A DNA stretch of 64,000 bases from Iris pallida (Eukaryota > Streptophyta > Magnoliopsida > Asparagales > Iridaceae), in contig JANAVB010031417.1 of assembly GCA_029216955.1 (NCBI GenBank), forward strand, positions 23,565,917 through 23,629,916, written 5' to 3'. The translations under genes and the position numbers were made by a program. The first letter of the stretch is position 1. Each line of letters starts with the position of its first letter. Shown here piece after piece: positions 20,830 to 32,500 of the stretch. Under the pieces are notes generated by a model. The model did not search any database. It saw only the letters and a program-made list of their open reading frames with translations, and was not told the origin of the DNA.

Positions 20830-21045
20830 CGAAAAACGTGGCAGCGCATGCAGCAGCGCGCGGGGCGTGGCAGCGAATGCATGCAGCGGGCACGGCAGCC
20901 GAGGGGTGGCAGGGAGACCGGGTACGGCAGTTGAGGCGTGGCAGCGAATGCATGCAGCGGGCGTAGCGCATGCATGCAGCGCGCGTGGCAGCTCGTGGCA
21001 AGAGCGGGCACGTGGCAGTGAAGCGTGGCCGAGAGCGGGCGCGGT
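20830..21045 (+). repeat. GC-rich degenerate repeat (GGCAGCGAATGCATGCAGC)
   Basis: GTGGCAGCGAATGCATGCAGC occurs at about 20868 and 20938, with shorter relatives (GCGCATGCATGCAGCG, CGTGGCAGC) in between and after. The block is a GC island in an AT-rich surround. The ORFs across it are Ala/Cys/Arg-rich in every frame, typical of repeats and not of genes. Confidence 0.6.
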
Positions 21046-21362
21046 AGCCGAGGCAATGACAGGTAAGCAGGAAACGCCCTTCGGATGGACGTTTCCATTA
21101 TTTTAATTTTTTTTTCGGGGGTGCGGCATCCGAGAGAATTACAGGTCAGTCGAAAACGCCCTTCGGATGGGCGTTTTCCATATTAAATTTTTTTTTTCTG
21201 GGGGACGCGGCATCCGAGAGAATTACAGGTCAGCAGAAAACGCCCTTCGGATGGGCGTTTTTTTTTTCCTTTTTTTTTCTTAATTTTTCTTTCCCGTTTT
21301 CTCGCTAACGGACGTCAAAATTAATTCATATTTAAATAAAAACGCCCTTCGGATGGGCGTTC
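21045..21362 (+). repeat. Hairpin-forming tandem repeat (ACGCCC TTCGGAT GGGCGT)
   Basis: Four copies of a palindrome occur at about 21072-21095, 21153-21177, 21237-21264 and 21338-21362. In the second and third, AAAACGCCC and GGGCGTTTT pair perfectly around a TTCGGAT loop. The first copy has one change (GGACGT). Copies 2 and 3 also share the preceding GCGGCATCCGAGAGAATTACAGG, and copy 1 has a worn form of it, so this is a tandem array of 80-90 bp units. It lies 600-900 bases upstream of the PMD gene start. Confidence 0.85.
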
Positions 21363-22569
21363 TTATGCTCCGTATGCAATTATTCAGAACATTGTGCTTT
21401 ACATATAATTTTATAAATTTTTTATGCTTTCAGTGAATTTTTTTGTATTTTATATCAGCTTAGCTTAGAGTTCAAGTTCTGACATGGCCAATACAGAGTC
21501 TCGACTTTGAATTTTTTTTTCCACCATACCCTCCTTTACAACATGGGTTTGGTTGCTGCACTTATACCCATGTTCGGAGTATAGTGAAAAAAAAGGAACC
21601 TATAAACAAAAAATCAGGTCCAAAATTTTCAATTTGACATGGCAAGACTTAATCTATGAGCTAGTATAAGATTCATAGTATAACGAGAAAAAGGGACCTA
21701 TAAACAAATTTAGGTCCAAAATTTTCAATTTGACATGTCTTGATTTAACCTATAAACTAGTATAAAATCTAGAATCTAAACGCTAATTAGTCCTTAATTA
21801 AATATTATAATTATGTAAATTTAACAATTACCTAATGCTATAGTTTAGTAATAATTATAATTATTAATATTAGCTAATAATCATAAAATATTAATTAGCT
21901 AATTATCGCATTAACAACATCGTATAGTTAATTAGTAGTTATAATTATTAAATATTTATGATTAATATGAACAAATTTATGTTATTAGATAATTATAATT
22001 TTAAAAAGTAATCAATTAATTTAAATATTAATAAATTATTTTAGTTTTAGTCAACTATTATAGTTATATAATAATACATATTAATTTATTATCAAGTTAA
22101 ATTTATCATTACCTATTAGTATTACATATTAAATTTTTTACTTACATTAATTGTTTATTCATATAAATTAGATATTCTTAACAATTTGTTTATATTAATT
22201 ATTTATGTAATTAGAAGAAAAAATTAACTAAAATTAAGTAAGTTATTAATTAAGTTATTAGTTTGTTAATTATTATATGTTTATTAGTGCTAACTAAGTA
22301 TTTAACATAACAATAATATAATATAAAAAATTAATCAATTTTTTTTCCTCTCAAATTCGGATTGGAGAGGAGGATGTCGAATAGCCTCTAAATACTGCTC
22401 TTGTATTTGAAAAATAATCCACTTTCTTGATTCAGAATCAAGGACCCAACCAAACATAACATCACATAAATTTAAAACCAAATCTATGGAATCTTGAAAT
22501 CCTTGACCAAATCTACATATAATCAAACAGTCCCTAAAAGGGCAAGGCAGTAATAACAAATAAAGAATT
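21363..22569. other. AT-rich spacer
   Basis: The stretch is very AT-rich, with simple TTAATTATAA-type sequence from 21780 to 22330. Two copies of a phrase (GTCCAAAATTTTCAATTTGACATG) lie at about 21620 and 21710. A 74-codon minus-strand ORF at 22335-22559 has no recognisable family and is not called a gene. Confidence 0.6.
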
Positions 22570-22593
22570 CCCCCCCCCCCCCCCCCCCCCCCC
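22570..22593 (+). repeat. Poly-C run of 24
   Basis: There are 24 C in a row. Its true length is uncertain because sequencing of such runs is unreliable. Confidence 0.95.
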
Positions 22594-22603
22594 TTTTTGT
22601 TTT

Positions 22604-23110
22604 GTATTTTAGAATTCTCTAGTAAAATTCGACTACATCACTTATTTTATTTTATTAAGTAAAGCTAGCATGTCCATTACAAAATTTGTTTTAATTAAAT
22701 CTGATTATAAATTTTATTGTGAAAAAGTTCAAGTTTGTTGATTAAAAATTTAATTGAATGAGAGTGAGCTAGGATTTTAAATTGATTAAATTATGTTAAT
22801 TGTTAATATTTATGCTTGTGAATTAGCTTAAATCAGATTAAATTTGACAATACTTTTTTTTCTATGGCTAACAAACTCATCATCCAACTAGATACCTTCT
22901 CAGAATTCCCTTCAATTTCTACACCACTTATTTCATTATAAGCAAAGCTAATGTGCCCACTGCCTATTACAAATTTTATTGTGTAGAAATTCAAGTTTGA
23001 TTAACTCGATTAAAAATTTAATTAGATGAGACCGAGCTTATTTTTTAAATAATTATCAACTTAAATCAGAAAAGATTGGACTATATTTAATTTTACCTTT
23101 TCTAGGCCTA
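22604..23110 (+). repeat. Diverged direct duplication upstream of the Pumilio gene
   Basis: 22604-22860 and 22905-23110 share the same order of phrases: AGAATTC, CACTTATTT, AGCAAAGCTA or AGTAAAGCTA, ATTACAAA, TTTTATTGTG, TTCAAGTTTG, GATTAAAAATTTAATT and GATGAG or AATGAG. Identity looks like roughly three quarters. It could be an old promoter duplication or part of a repeat element. Confidence 0.5.
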
Positions 23111-23284
23111 ACCAGCTCATGATCGACCTCCTTTTCATATATATTAAATCTAAATCTGATTATATTTAGACTATTCATTAGATTTAGATTTTAGATTTAG
23201 ATAGACTAGAATTAAAATTCTGAATTTATTAGATTTAAATATCCCGGCAGTTTATTTAAACCCTCTTAAGATTTACTTTCCAAC

Positions 23285-23292
23285 TATAAATA
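23285..23292 (+). promoter_or_regulatory. TATA box of the Pumilio gene
   Basis: TATAAATA lies in CCAACTATAAATAGTGG, 91 bases before the ATG at 23376, followed by a pyrimidine-rich leader (CTTTCCTTTCCTTCAAG). Spacing suits a transcription start near 23315-23320. Confidence 0.65.
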
Positions 23293-23375
23293 GTGGCTTT
23301 CCTTTCCTTCAAGAAGTTGCGTGCTCTCAAATTTCCTTTCCTTGATCACATCCTTCTCTCCTCGGTCGGCCAGCA

Positions 23376-26300
23376 ATGGCCTACAATGGCCAGCCAACTC
23401 CCCCCGTCGCCTACCACTACGTCGACGCGCGACCACAGCCCCTCGGGATCGAGACGACGAGCCTTCTTTTCGCAGGCCTTCGTCTTCAAGAAACGCAAGC
23501 CGCCGGCCGGCTCGGGCTTCTTGGAGGAACGCCTCCTACTAACCGAGTCCCCGACGGGACCGCCATCGGCGGAGGGCCGGTGTACTGCTGCCGGCGAGCC
23601 GTCCCGTCTGCCCGTCCGTGTCCGTGCGGGCACACGAACCGCAACGTGCCGCTGCAGACGACGGCGCCGGCTTACCGGAGCGTACTCGAACTCATGGTCG
23701 ACCAGCACGGATATGTAGACTTCATCAGACACGTGGAACGTAGTACTTACGAAAGGCTGCACGAAATCGTCGACGTTCTTGCTCAGAAAGGAGAACGAGG
23801 ACTCGTCGAAGTGGCTAAGGACGACAATGGGTGTGTATGCTTGCCAAAATTGGAGGGAAAAAAAATTGTTTATTTCTTTTTAATTTTAATTTAGTTTAAT
23901 TTTCATTTATTTTTGGTGCAGCGTCAGGTCCTTAATGAGTCTGGTCCAGCACGTCGGAAAGTGGACCGGCTTGTTCGGTCCGGTCGCCTGTGCTCTCGGT
24001 CGCCGGGGAACTTTTGAACTGATGAAACATACGGTTGGGTCTAGACTGGTTAGACATTGTCTAGCCCACCTGAAGTACGAAGACAATCAGGTATGTTTGG
24101 ATGAAGAATCAAGAAGTTGGTGTGAATTAGTCCACAAATACATTGGTAGTAGCTTACTAAAATTAAAAGCTTCTCACGTTATTATCAGTTATGTTCTTAT
24201 GTAGTTTTTGTACTCTTGTTGCAAGTATCAATTATGTTCTTATGTAGTTTTATGTACTCTTGTTGCCATGAGCATGAATTTAAAAGAGGAGAGTCGATTC
24301 GATCTCAAATGTAAAAAACTTCAAGTCCATCGCGTTAAATAGGGGTGGCCGTGGTAGGCCGGACGATGACCTAGGGTCCAATTATCATAGGAGCACCAAT
24401 ATGAATATATTTAGAATAAAATAAATATGTACTATTGGAAGGACATGCAAGGACTAAAGAGTGGGAGGTTTACTGCAAATATAATACAATTTTTTTTCAA
24501 GTGTGGTCAGTTGATTCCACTTGATATTTGATGTGTCGGTCCATGTTGTTGCAACTATGACATGCTCTTTGCGAATGCAGTTTCTTATGTTTAGTATGGT
24601 AAAATATTTTTTTCCTTTTGATATTGTTGAAAAAAGTTTAAATATTCAAATTAAAAATTTGTTATATATCTTTATATTTCAAGAAATTGTTATAGATATA
24701 TGTCTAAGTTGTTAGATAATATATCTATGATATTATTTCTTAATTTTTAGTTAATTTCGATTAAAAGTTAGTTTTGAAATTAGTATTAGTTTTTTTAAAA
24801 TTAATTGAGGATATATACATACGATCTTTGAAATTGTTTTCTTTTGTATTTTTATAATTATTGAGTCCTTTTTCTAATGCCAAACAGTTCCTGTTCGATG
24901 CTGCCTTGATGTTTTGTGTGAGGCTGGCCAAAAACATTTCAGGAAGTGAATCCCTCATCCGCTGCATCCATAAAGCCAGATCGCCTCTCCAAAGGGAGAT
25001 CCTACAAGCACTTACAGACCACTGCTACATTCTATCCACCGACAAATATGGGTATAACACAATTTTTTTTCTTCTATTTACCTATCCCTATTGATCTTAA
25101 TTTCCGCATCTATTAATATAAATTTAGAAAATAATATTTTGTCTGCATTTTGTGACCACGGACTTGATCGTAGGCCCATGTGACGGTGAACTATTGACCC
25201 CATTACTATCGTCGGGTCCCACTCACGTGGTCTGCGGTCACGCCCGCGAGCGGACAGAGTCCTATAAGTAAGGGTGAGCATTAGGTTAATTCGGTTCAAA
25301 CCGAACCGAATAACCAAAAATTGAATTGGACAAAAAATAGAATAAGCAAAACCGAACCCGAACCGAATTTGTCCATAGCCGAATCAAACCGAACCGAATT
25401 AGGCCGGTTTGGTTTTCGGTTTTTTTATTTTTTGGTTTATTTGCGCTTTTTATGGTAATATATATAGTAACCAAATATACCTAAATTTATTTAGCATTCG
25501 GTACCGAAACTGAATAAAAAAATTAGTATTTTCAAAACCGAAACCGAATCGAATGTTTTTAAAACCGAACCCAATATCTTATTCGGCTCGACTCGGTTCG
25601 ATTTTGGTCCAAAACCGAATAATGCTCACCCCTACCTGTAAGTTTATACGAAAATTTTGTGAATGCCATATATTTGGATGAATGTCTGCAGGAACTACAT
25701 AATCAAGCATGTCATCGAAGAGTACGGCGACACAGTTTACCTGAGAGATCGCCACTACGTTAGCGAAGCCATCTGCTCAAAACTCGCGAAGGACTTGAAG
25801 GAGATGTCGAGACACGGATACGCCAGCTACGTCATGCAGAGCTGCCTCCGCTCTTCCGGAGGCATAAAGCTGCTCCGGGAGCTGGCGAGAATGGATATCG
25901 GTACACTGCAGGAGATTTCCCAGGACCCATATGGGAACTACGTCCTGCAAACTGCTTTAGCTACAAATATGGTAATGTCTAGCCACTCTGTCAATTTCTA
26001 GCATTTTCTACTGATCCTTGGAGTATCGCCACGTCAGCACCACTTCATAGTCGTCATGTTAGAGCATCCACAGTGAAGACACTCCAACCACGTACTCCAA
26101 ATTATTAGAAATTATGTAAATTATTACTTTTGGACACAATGGTACACTTTAATTTTTGTTAATATTTTTCCTCCCTCTTTTTTTCTTCTTCTTTGTTTGA
26201 TAAAAGTGGTTAATATTTGTGAGCCCATAAATTAATGTAGAGGAGTTACGACACGCTCCAAATCTGGAGTGTCTCTTAGTTTTCTAGCTAGCCTTCAAGT

Positions 26301-26710
26301 GCTACAAAATTTGACTATATTCAAAATGTAGCTCTCATGGGTGATGAATATCATTTTTTTGTTCTAATTCAATCACTCACAAGTAACTTTAATTGACACC
26401 ACTATTTGTACCGCTATTTTTACCGCTATTTTTGTGGCCTCCCATTGACCTCCCGGTCCATGTTTTAAGGGGATGAGGCCGACTGGAGGCCAATGATTGA
26501 TTGTTACATGGATCTGCGGTCACGTCCGTAGTCACAGACAAAATATTATTTTCTAACTTTAATTTATTTATCTTCTGCTCATGTCAATAGGATACAGCGT
26601 ACCATGATTGGCTAGTTCATTCGCTCTCGCAGCTGCCGATGGAACTCCTGGCTGATCGTTACGCAAAAAATGTACTCAAGTGTGTCAAGGAACTTTTGAT
26701 GAGGATATGA
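23376..26710 (+). CDS. Divergent Pumilio/PUF RNA-binding protein, five exons
   Basis: Exons: 23376-23830, 23922-24090, 24888-25051, 25692-25971, 26591-26710. All introns are GT-AG, all phases agree, and the 1188-nt CDS gives 395 residues. PUF proteins bind mRNA 3' UTRs and repress or localise the messages. Residues 1-100 are Pro/Gly/Arg-rich and low in structure. From about residue 100 (YRSVLELMVDQHGYVDFIRH) PUF-type helical repeats follow: DDNGVRSLMSLVQHV, TVGSRLVRHCLAHL, SGSESLIRCIHKA, DKYGNYIIKHVIE, RHGYASYVMQSCL, DPYGNYVLQTAL and DRYAKNVLKCVKEL. Only NYVLQ has the classical uracil-reading N-Y-x-x-Q form, so RNA specificity is probably altered or weakened. About seven of the usual eight repeats can be told apart. 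The ATG is the first in the TATA transcript. Exon 1 is far more GC-rich than the rest. It resembles the divergent APUM-type paralogues of plants and is probably functional. Confidence 0.85.
25125..25145 (+). repeat. Inverted repeat arm (partner in intron 4)
   Basis: These 21 bases are the exact reverse complement of 26535-26555. The match goes on imperfectly (GTGACCACGGAC here, GTCCGTAGTCAC there). The arms lie in introns 3 and 4 and bracket exon 4. They are probably two copies of one small element in opposite directions. Confidence 0.75.
25269..25634 (+). mobile_element. hAT-like MITE in intron 3 of the Pumilio gene
   Basis: The 366-bp insert starts TAAGGGTGAGCATTA and ends TAATGCTCACCCCTA, inverted repeats of 15 bases with one mismatch. 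It is flanked by CCTATAAG (25261-25268) and CCTGTAAG (25635-25642), an 8-bp duplication with one change, as expected for hAT. The inside is full of CCGAACCGAA and its inverse. No ORF. It sits about 50 bases before the intron 3 acceptor. Confidence 0.75.
26535..26555 (-). repeat. Inverted repeat arm (partner in intron 3)
   Basis: This is the reverse complement of 25125-25145, in intron 4, 36 bases before exon 5. Paired in the pre-mRNA, the two arms would loop out exon 4. Confidence 0.75.
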
Positions 26711-27574
26711 TGATCATCAAGCGCATGCAGCACATATAAGTTTGTTGTCATTTTAGTTTCGGTCGGTCCTAGGTTGGTTGGTTACTTAATTATAGTACTA
26801 TATATATATATATATATATGTTGTCATTTTCCTTGTGGCACTAAACCTAGCTGTTGCATATTAGCCACCTCACTGCCTTAAGAATGTGTTAGTTTTGTGT
26901 GTTCGTGTGTTAGTTTTGTTTGTTCGTGTAAACCGCTGGAACTATACTTGTGGTTAGTGTCATTGCAATTATATTAAGTTGCTAAAAGAAGTAGTATTTC
27001 TACTTAAGATATTTGCTTAATCAGAGTTGGCATTCCTCGATCCATACTCTCTTTTCTTCTGATTCTTGTCCCAAGAGCTCTATTTAGAATTTTGAAAATA
27101 TATACTTGAGTATTCAAGTTATATTGACTTGTCAAAATTAAACTAGTTTGTCAAGCTAGTCTTATGAGAAGTAGTAGCATAATAATGATTACAACGTTAA
27201 TGGTTACAGGTCAAAGAAATATCATACTTATGATCATAATATGTTGAAGGCTTCTCCTTAATGTTGGTGTTCATGCAGATTTGTCAATCTGAGTTATTGT
27301 CTAGCTAATCTGCAATTTAATGTCAGACTGAACTATGATGGAGTTGGCCTAATTTTGCATTTATCTTCCTCTTTACTGAGAATTTTTTTTTCTTCCTTGT
27401 CACGCATTCAGATGCTTACTTGATACCTCGACCATGGCTTATTGGTGTTTTTTGTTTTTTGGGACAATAATGTTTATTGATTTAAAAGTTCGACCATTAC
27501 AATACCCATTCTTGTTGATGTGCTGGTAATATTTCTGTGATCAAGCCTCTAGTTTGAATTTTGGTTTTTGGAAT
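26711..27574. other. 3' flank of the Pumilio gene
   Basis: 3' UTR and spacer, with an (AT)n run at about 26799-26819. TGTTAGTTTTGTGTGTTCGTG is partly repeated at 26887-26928. I see no further gene before the copia LTR at 27575. Confidence 0.6.
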
Positions 27575-27690
27575 TGAAATGAGTGAAATTTCTCAGATAA
27601 TTTTATTGATGGGCTCCTGCCACTACTTATAGAGAGTACACCTCCTTTTCACAATACAACTTCCTATGTGGGACTAAAGTCCCTTATTAG
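27575..27690 (-). repeat. Copia 3' LTR, larger piece
   Basis: This matches 54783-54898 with about half a dozen differences (for example CCTTTTC for CCTCTTC). The remaining 11 bases of the LTR, plus the ATTAG duplication, lie at 36219-36229 on the far side of the chromovirus. On the minus strand it carries TTAGTCCCACAT and a CTCTATAAGTAG TATA box. Confidence 0.85.
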
Positions 27691-29533
27691 TGTCACGCCC
27701 CGAGTCGACAAACCGTTCGTCCCCGGTGTTACTTTGCCGATTCGATCGTCCTCGCTAAGGCGTGATGCCGCACGAGCCTGGAGTTGCGCTCGTGCAAGGC
27801 AAGATGACAAGTTCTCAAATGGTTATCTTTTGATTTTGATATAAATACGCCAAGTCGAAACTTCACAAATCACATCAGAATATAAGGCGCAGTATAGGAA
27901 GATAGAAATGCTTTTCATTCATAGCTTGCAACGAAGTGCAAGTCGTAATTTACATTGGATGCCGTTGCGGCTACATTGATTGAAAACATAAGGAAATACA
28001 TTCGACAAGTTGCCTGAACTAACACTTGCCGTCCCATACATTCGCCCCTTTATACAAAGCCGTCGACTTGAATTGGCTTCAAAATACTTCAGCATAGGAA
28101 GAGCTTCAAAACGCCTCTCCGTACTTCAGCTCCAGTTTAGTTGAGCGCGCCCGTCGCACCTGGGAAATTGGGAGAATGGGATTAGCACACTTGCTAAGTG
28201 GACGAGACGAACCCACTCGTCTAAACCGACTCTGATTGTTAGGGTAGGCATGCTTTAGAGTTGTCTTTCTATATATTAGAACTAAATGAATTCAGTTCAT
28301 ATTCGATAGCCATCTTTGCGTAATAAAGCATACAGTGAACCATAGCAGTTTATCATAATTCTTACCACGGTCGTGCTCGTCCCTGCATAAAACAGAGATA
28401 ATATTCACACCTGCATAAGACAATAGGTGAGCATACTACTATCTTATATGCGGTCATTGATGTTACACATCACGTGGGACTATCTCAACGGCATTTCGGC
28501 CCGCTCAGTCTAGGTTGCAAGCCTGACTGACGGTCCCGCAATACATCAGTGCCGAAGCACGATTATTCATTCCCCCTAGGTCGAGTCGATTCCGATGTCC
28601 CGGATATCGATTCGAGGAAAATATCAACTTGTGCACAAGTTGTCCATGACCATGCCAATGCGTGAACAGTTTATATATATGCAACCAGTTTTGTATAGCG
28701 CAGATAGTATTGAACGACATTATCATTTCCTCCAACTCATGCAACGTTTCATTTTCCCCAAGCCGTACTCCGATTTAGCGTCCCGTAGGCACCAAATTGT
28801 CCGAGGCATCATAACCCACGATCGACATTTCATAATATTTTGCAGCACGTAAAATAGTCTATCTTTTTACTAGAACCTTAAACTTTCTGGTTTATGTGAT
28901 AGACTTGTATTTTCAGAGTGAATTTCTCTAAATCGATACGTTTTTTCCGAGTTCTTGGACTTAGTGGATTGGCATGCAATTAACTTGGCATCATTCGATT
29001 TGAATGAATTCGAAGCAAGGAATAAGTTTGCGGGACAGAGTAGAAAAGAAGGAGCCGAATCACCCACTGATCACTTTGCTTTGTGCAGGTCGTCGAAGCG
29101 CTACGCAACGTCAATCCTTAGTTACGCGAGCTCCTGCAATGCATCAACACTTTGTTATATTTCCTTCTTTTCCCCTTGCATCAAAATTTGTAATTGCATC
29201 CATGAAAATGACGCGAAAGCACTTCAATCAAGCCCAGCGGCAAAGCTCCAAGAAAACCATACAGCGGTCCGGTCCCGTCGAAGGGACTTTTATAGAGAGC
29301 TCACTCGCCGAGACGCAGCCCGCTACATCTAGGACTTATTCCAACAGAAGTCGTTCCATTAGTTGGATCGATTCTCGTAACTTCCGTCCAAATCGATTTG
29401 AATCGATGCCGCAAGACGTTAACGTTTACCAAGCTTAGCGATCGAGTCAGATGGCCATCTAAGTTTCCGGCCGATCTGACTCGACGCTAGCATATTATGA
29501 AGTTCCGTCGCCTATCGAAAGCGGGGCGCTACA
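27691..29533 (-). repeat. 3' LTR of the chromovirus
   Basis: On the minus strand it runs from TGTAGCGCCCCGC (29533) to GGGGCGTGACA (27691), 1843 bp. A TATA-like CATATATATAAACTG lies at about 28667-28682. It contains TTGCGCTCGTGCAA and GCCGCACGAGC boxes found in all LTRs of this group in the window. Confidence 0.95.
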
Positions 29534-29593
29534 TAATATACCACTAAGAAAAAGTTTCGTCCCGAAACTTAAGAACAAGGGTCTGACCTTTAT

Positions 29594-32500
29594 TTAGACA
29601 AACAACGCGGGGTACTTCTCTTTCATCTCTGCCTCCATCTCCCACGTCGACTCCTCGACTGAATGGTTCCGCCAAAGCACGCGGACCAAGGACATCGAAC
29701 GATTTTGCAGCACCTTCTCCTTGCGGTCCAAAATTTGAATAGGCTCCTCCGAGTAAGACAAGTCAGTACGTAGCTCCAACTGATCGAAGCTAACCACATG
29801 ACTTGGATCGTGCACGTACTTTCGAAGTTATGAAACGTGAAAAACATCGTGCACATCAGCTAAGGCAGGAGGTAGTGCGATCCGATAAGCAACCGTCGTA
29901 ACTCGCTCAATGATCTCGAAGGGGCCTACAAATCTCGGGCTCAACTTGCCTTTAACGCCGAACCGCATCACACCGCGCATGGGCGTTACTTTCAGAAACA
30001 CATGGTCCCCGACCAAGAACTCTAGCGGTCGTCAACGAAGATTTGCGTAGCTCTTTTGTCGACTTTGCGCAATGCGGAGTCTATCTCGAATCAAGCGGAC
30101 CTTTTCGACGGCCTGCTCCACCAGTTCTGGTCCAAGCACTTGTCGCTCTCCGACTTCATTCCAGCATATCGGCAAACGGCACTTTCTCCCGTAGAGCGCT
30201 TCGTATGGAGCCATCTGAATGCTCGACTGATAACTGTTGTTATACGCAAACTCCGCAAGCGGCAAATGCGTATCCCAACTAGTCTTTAGGTCGATCGCAC
30301 ACAGACGCAGCATGTCTTCTAGGATCTGATTTACCCTCTCCGTCTGACCGTCTGTTTGGGGATGGTACGCCGAACTAAAGTTCAGTTTGGTCCCCATCGC
30401 CGCTTGGAGGCTCGTCCAGAAACGCGATAGGAATCGTCCGTCTCTGTCCGAAATTATAGAGGTCGGTACCCTGTACAGTCGAACAATCTCATCGACGTAG
30501 ATTTGTGCTAACCGATCGACGCTCCATCCTACTTTAATTGCGATGAAGTGAGCCGACTTGGTCAATCTATCAACAATGACCCAAATCGCGTCATTCTCCT
30601 GCGGCGTCTTCGAAAATCCCAAAATGAAATCCATCGAGATATTGTCCCACTTCCACTCGGGAATGGGGATGTTCTGCAGCTCGTCGCCTGGTCGTTGGTG
30701 TTCCGCCTTCACCTGCTGACACGCCATGCACTGCGATACGAACGTAGCCACGTCTTTCTTCATGCCGTGCCACCAAAAGTTTGTGCGCAAGTCCTTGTAC
30801 ATCTTGGTGCTTCCAGGATGTAATGAGTACTTTGCATAGTGCACCTCCGTCAGAATTTCTTTTCTGAGTTTGGCAGTTTCAGGAATGCAGAGCCTTCCCT
30901 TTAGTCGCATCGTCTCATCTCCGTCTTCCGCAAAGTCAGTCGTCCTTCCCGTTGAAATCAGCTCGCACATTTTCTTCAGGAATGAGTCGTCCCCCTGTGC
31001 GGTCTTTATTTTGCTAAGCAGGCTCGATCCTAACTTCAGTTGAGCTAGATGCAGGTGTCGATACTCAATTCCGAGTTCGATACCCATCGCTTCAAGGTCT
31101 CGCTTTATCTCTTTGTTTATGGCCAGCGTTCCCATAAACATTCTGCTGAGTGCGTCGGCCACCATGTTTCCCTTACCCGGTGTATACTCGATCGTTAGCT
31201 CGTAATCTTTTATGAGTTCGAGCCAACGTCGCTGTCGTAGGTTGAGTTCCCGTTGCGTAAATAAGTACTTCAGGCTTTTATGATCTGTGTAGATTCTGCA
31301 TGCGACGCCATAGAGGTAGTGCCGCCATAACTTCAATGCAAAGACGATCGCCGCCAATTCTAGGTCATGCGTCGGGTAGTTTTTCTCGTGCTGCTTCAAC
31401 TGCCGTAAAGCGTAGGAGATGACTTTGTCTCTCTGCATGAGTACACACCCGAGGCCAGTTCCCGACGCGTCGCTGAATATCTGAAAGCCTTCTGGACCGT
31501 CTGGAAGTGCAAGGATTGGAGCTGAGACGAGCCGTCGCTTCAACTCTTGGAAGCTGGATTCACAGTCATCGCTCCATTCAAATACTACTCCCTTCTGGGT
31601 GAGGCGAGTCAGAGGCGACGCTAGTTTTGAAAAGCTTCGCACGAATCGACGGTAGTAGCCCGCTAAGCCCAGGAAACTCCGAATGTCGCTAGCCGAGGCA
31701 GGTCGTTTCCAATCCACTACCGCATCAATCTTCTTTGGGTCCACCGCGACACCTTCGGCAGAGATTACGTGCCCGAGGAATGTCACGCTACTCATCCAGA
31801 ACTCGCACTTACTCTGCTTGGCGTACAATTTGTTTTCACGCAGAATCTGCAGTACCGTCTTCAAATGCGCATGTTCTTCATGATTCTTTGAGTAGACAAG
31901 GATATCGTCGATGAATACGACTATAAATTTATCTATTTGAGGTCGGAAGACTCGGTTCATCAGATCCATGAACGCGGCTGGGGCATTCGTCAAACCGAAC
32001 GGCATGACGATGAATTCGTAATGACCATATCGAGTGCGGAAGGCAGACTTCGATATGTCGTCGGACTTGATCTTCAATTGATGATAGCCTGAACGAAGAT
32101 CGATTTTTGAAAATATTGCCGCGCCTTGCAGTTGGTCAAACAAGTCGTCGATTCGCGGCAAAGGATACTTGTTTCGCACGGTCGCCTTGTTGAGTTCCCG
32201 ATAGTCGATGCATAGCCGCAACGACCCATCTTTCTTCTTCACGAACAATACGGGAGCTCCCCACGGAGAGACGCTAGGGCGAATAAATCTGCGGTCTAGC
32301 AACTCTTGTAATTGCACCTTCAGTTCCTTCAGTTCTGCTGGAGCCATTCGGTAAGGCGCCTTTGATATCGGCCGTGTATCCGGAAAGGTGTCGATGCTGA
32401 ATTCAATTTCTCGATCCGGCGGCATCCCTGGCATTTCGTCAGGAAAAACGTCGGGAAAATCTGCCACAACATCAGTCCGCATTGCGTTTGTATTATCCTT

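Noticed and set aside
20709..21106. Overlapping ORFs of 79-129 codons rich in Arg, Ala, Cys and His
   Set aside because: They overlap in three frames on both strands of a GC-rich repeat, so open frames are expected by chance.
22335..22559. 74-codon minus ORF in AT-rich spacer
   Set aside because: No motif, promoter or conserved wording, and it lies next to a poly-C run.
23293..23762. Alternative frames over Pumilio exon 1 (141 aa plus, 138 aa minus)
   Set aside because: The frame starting at 23376 joins all later exons in phase and carries the PUF repeats. The others are GC-driven.
26080..26280. Possible MITE starting GAGCATCCACAGTG in intron 4
   Set aside because: A partial inverse (CTCCAGATTTGGAG) is seen near 26260, but no convincing terminal repeat or duplication was found, so it was not called.
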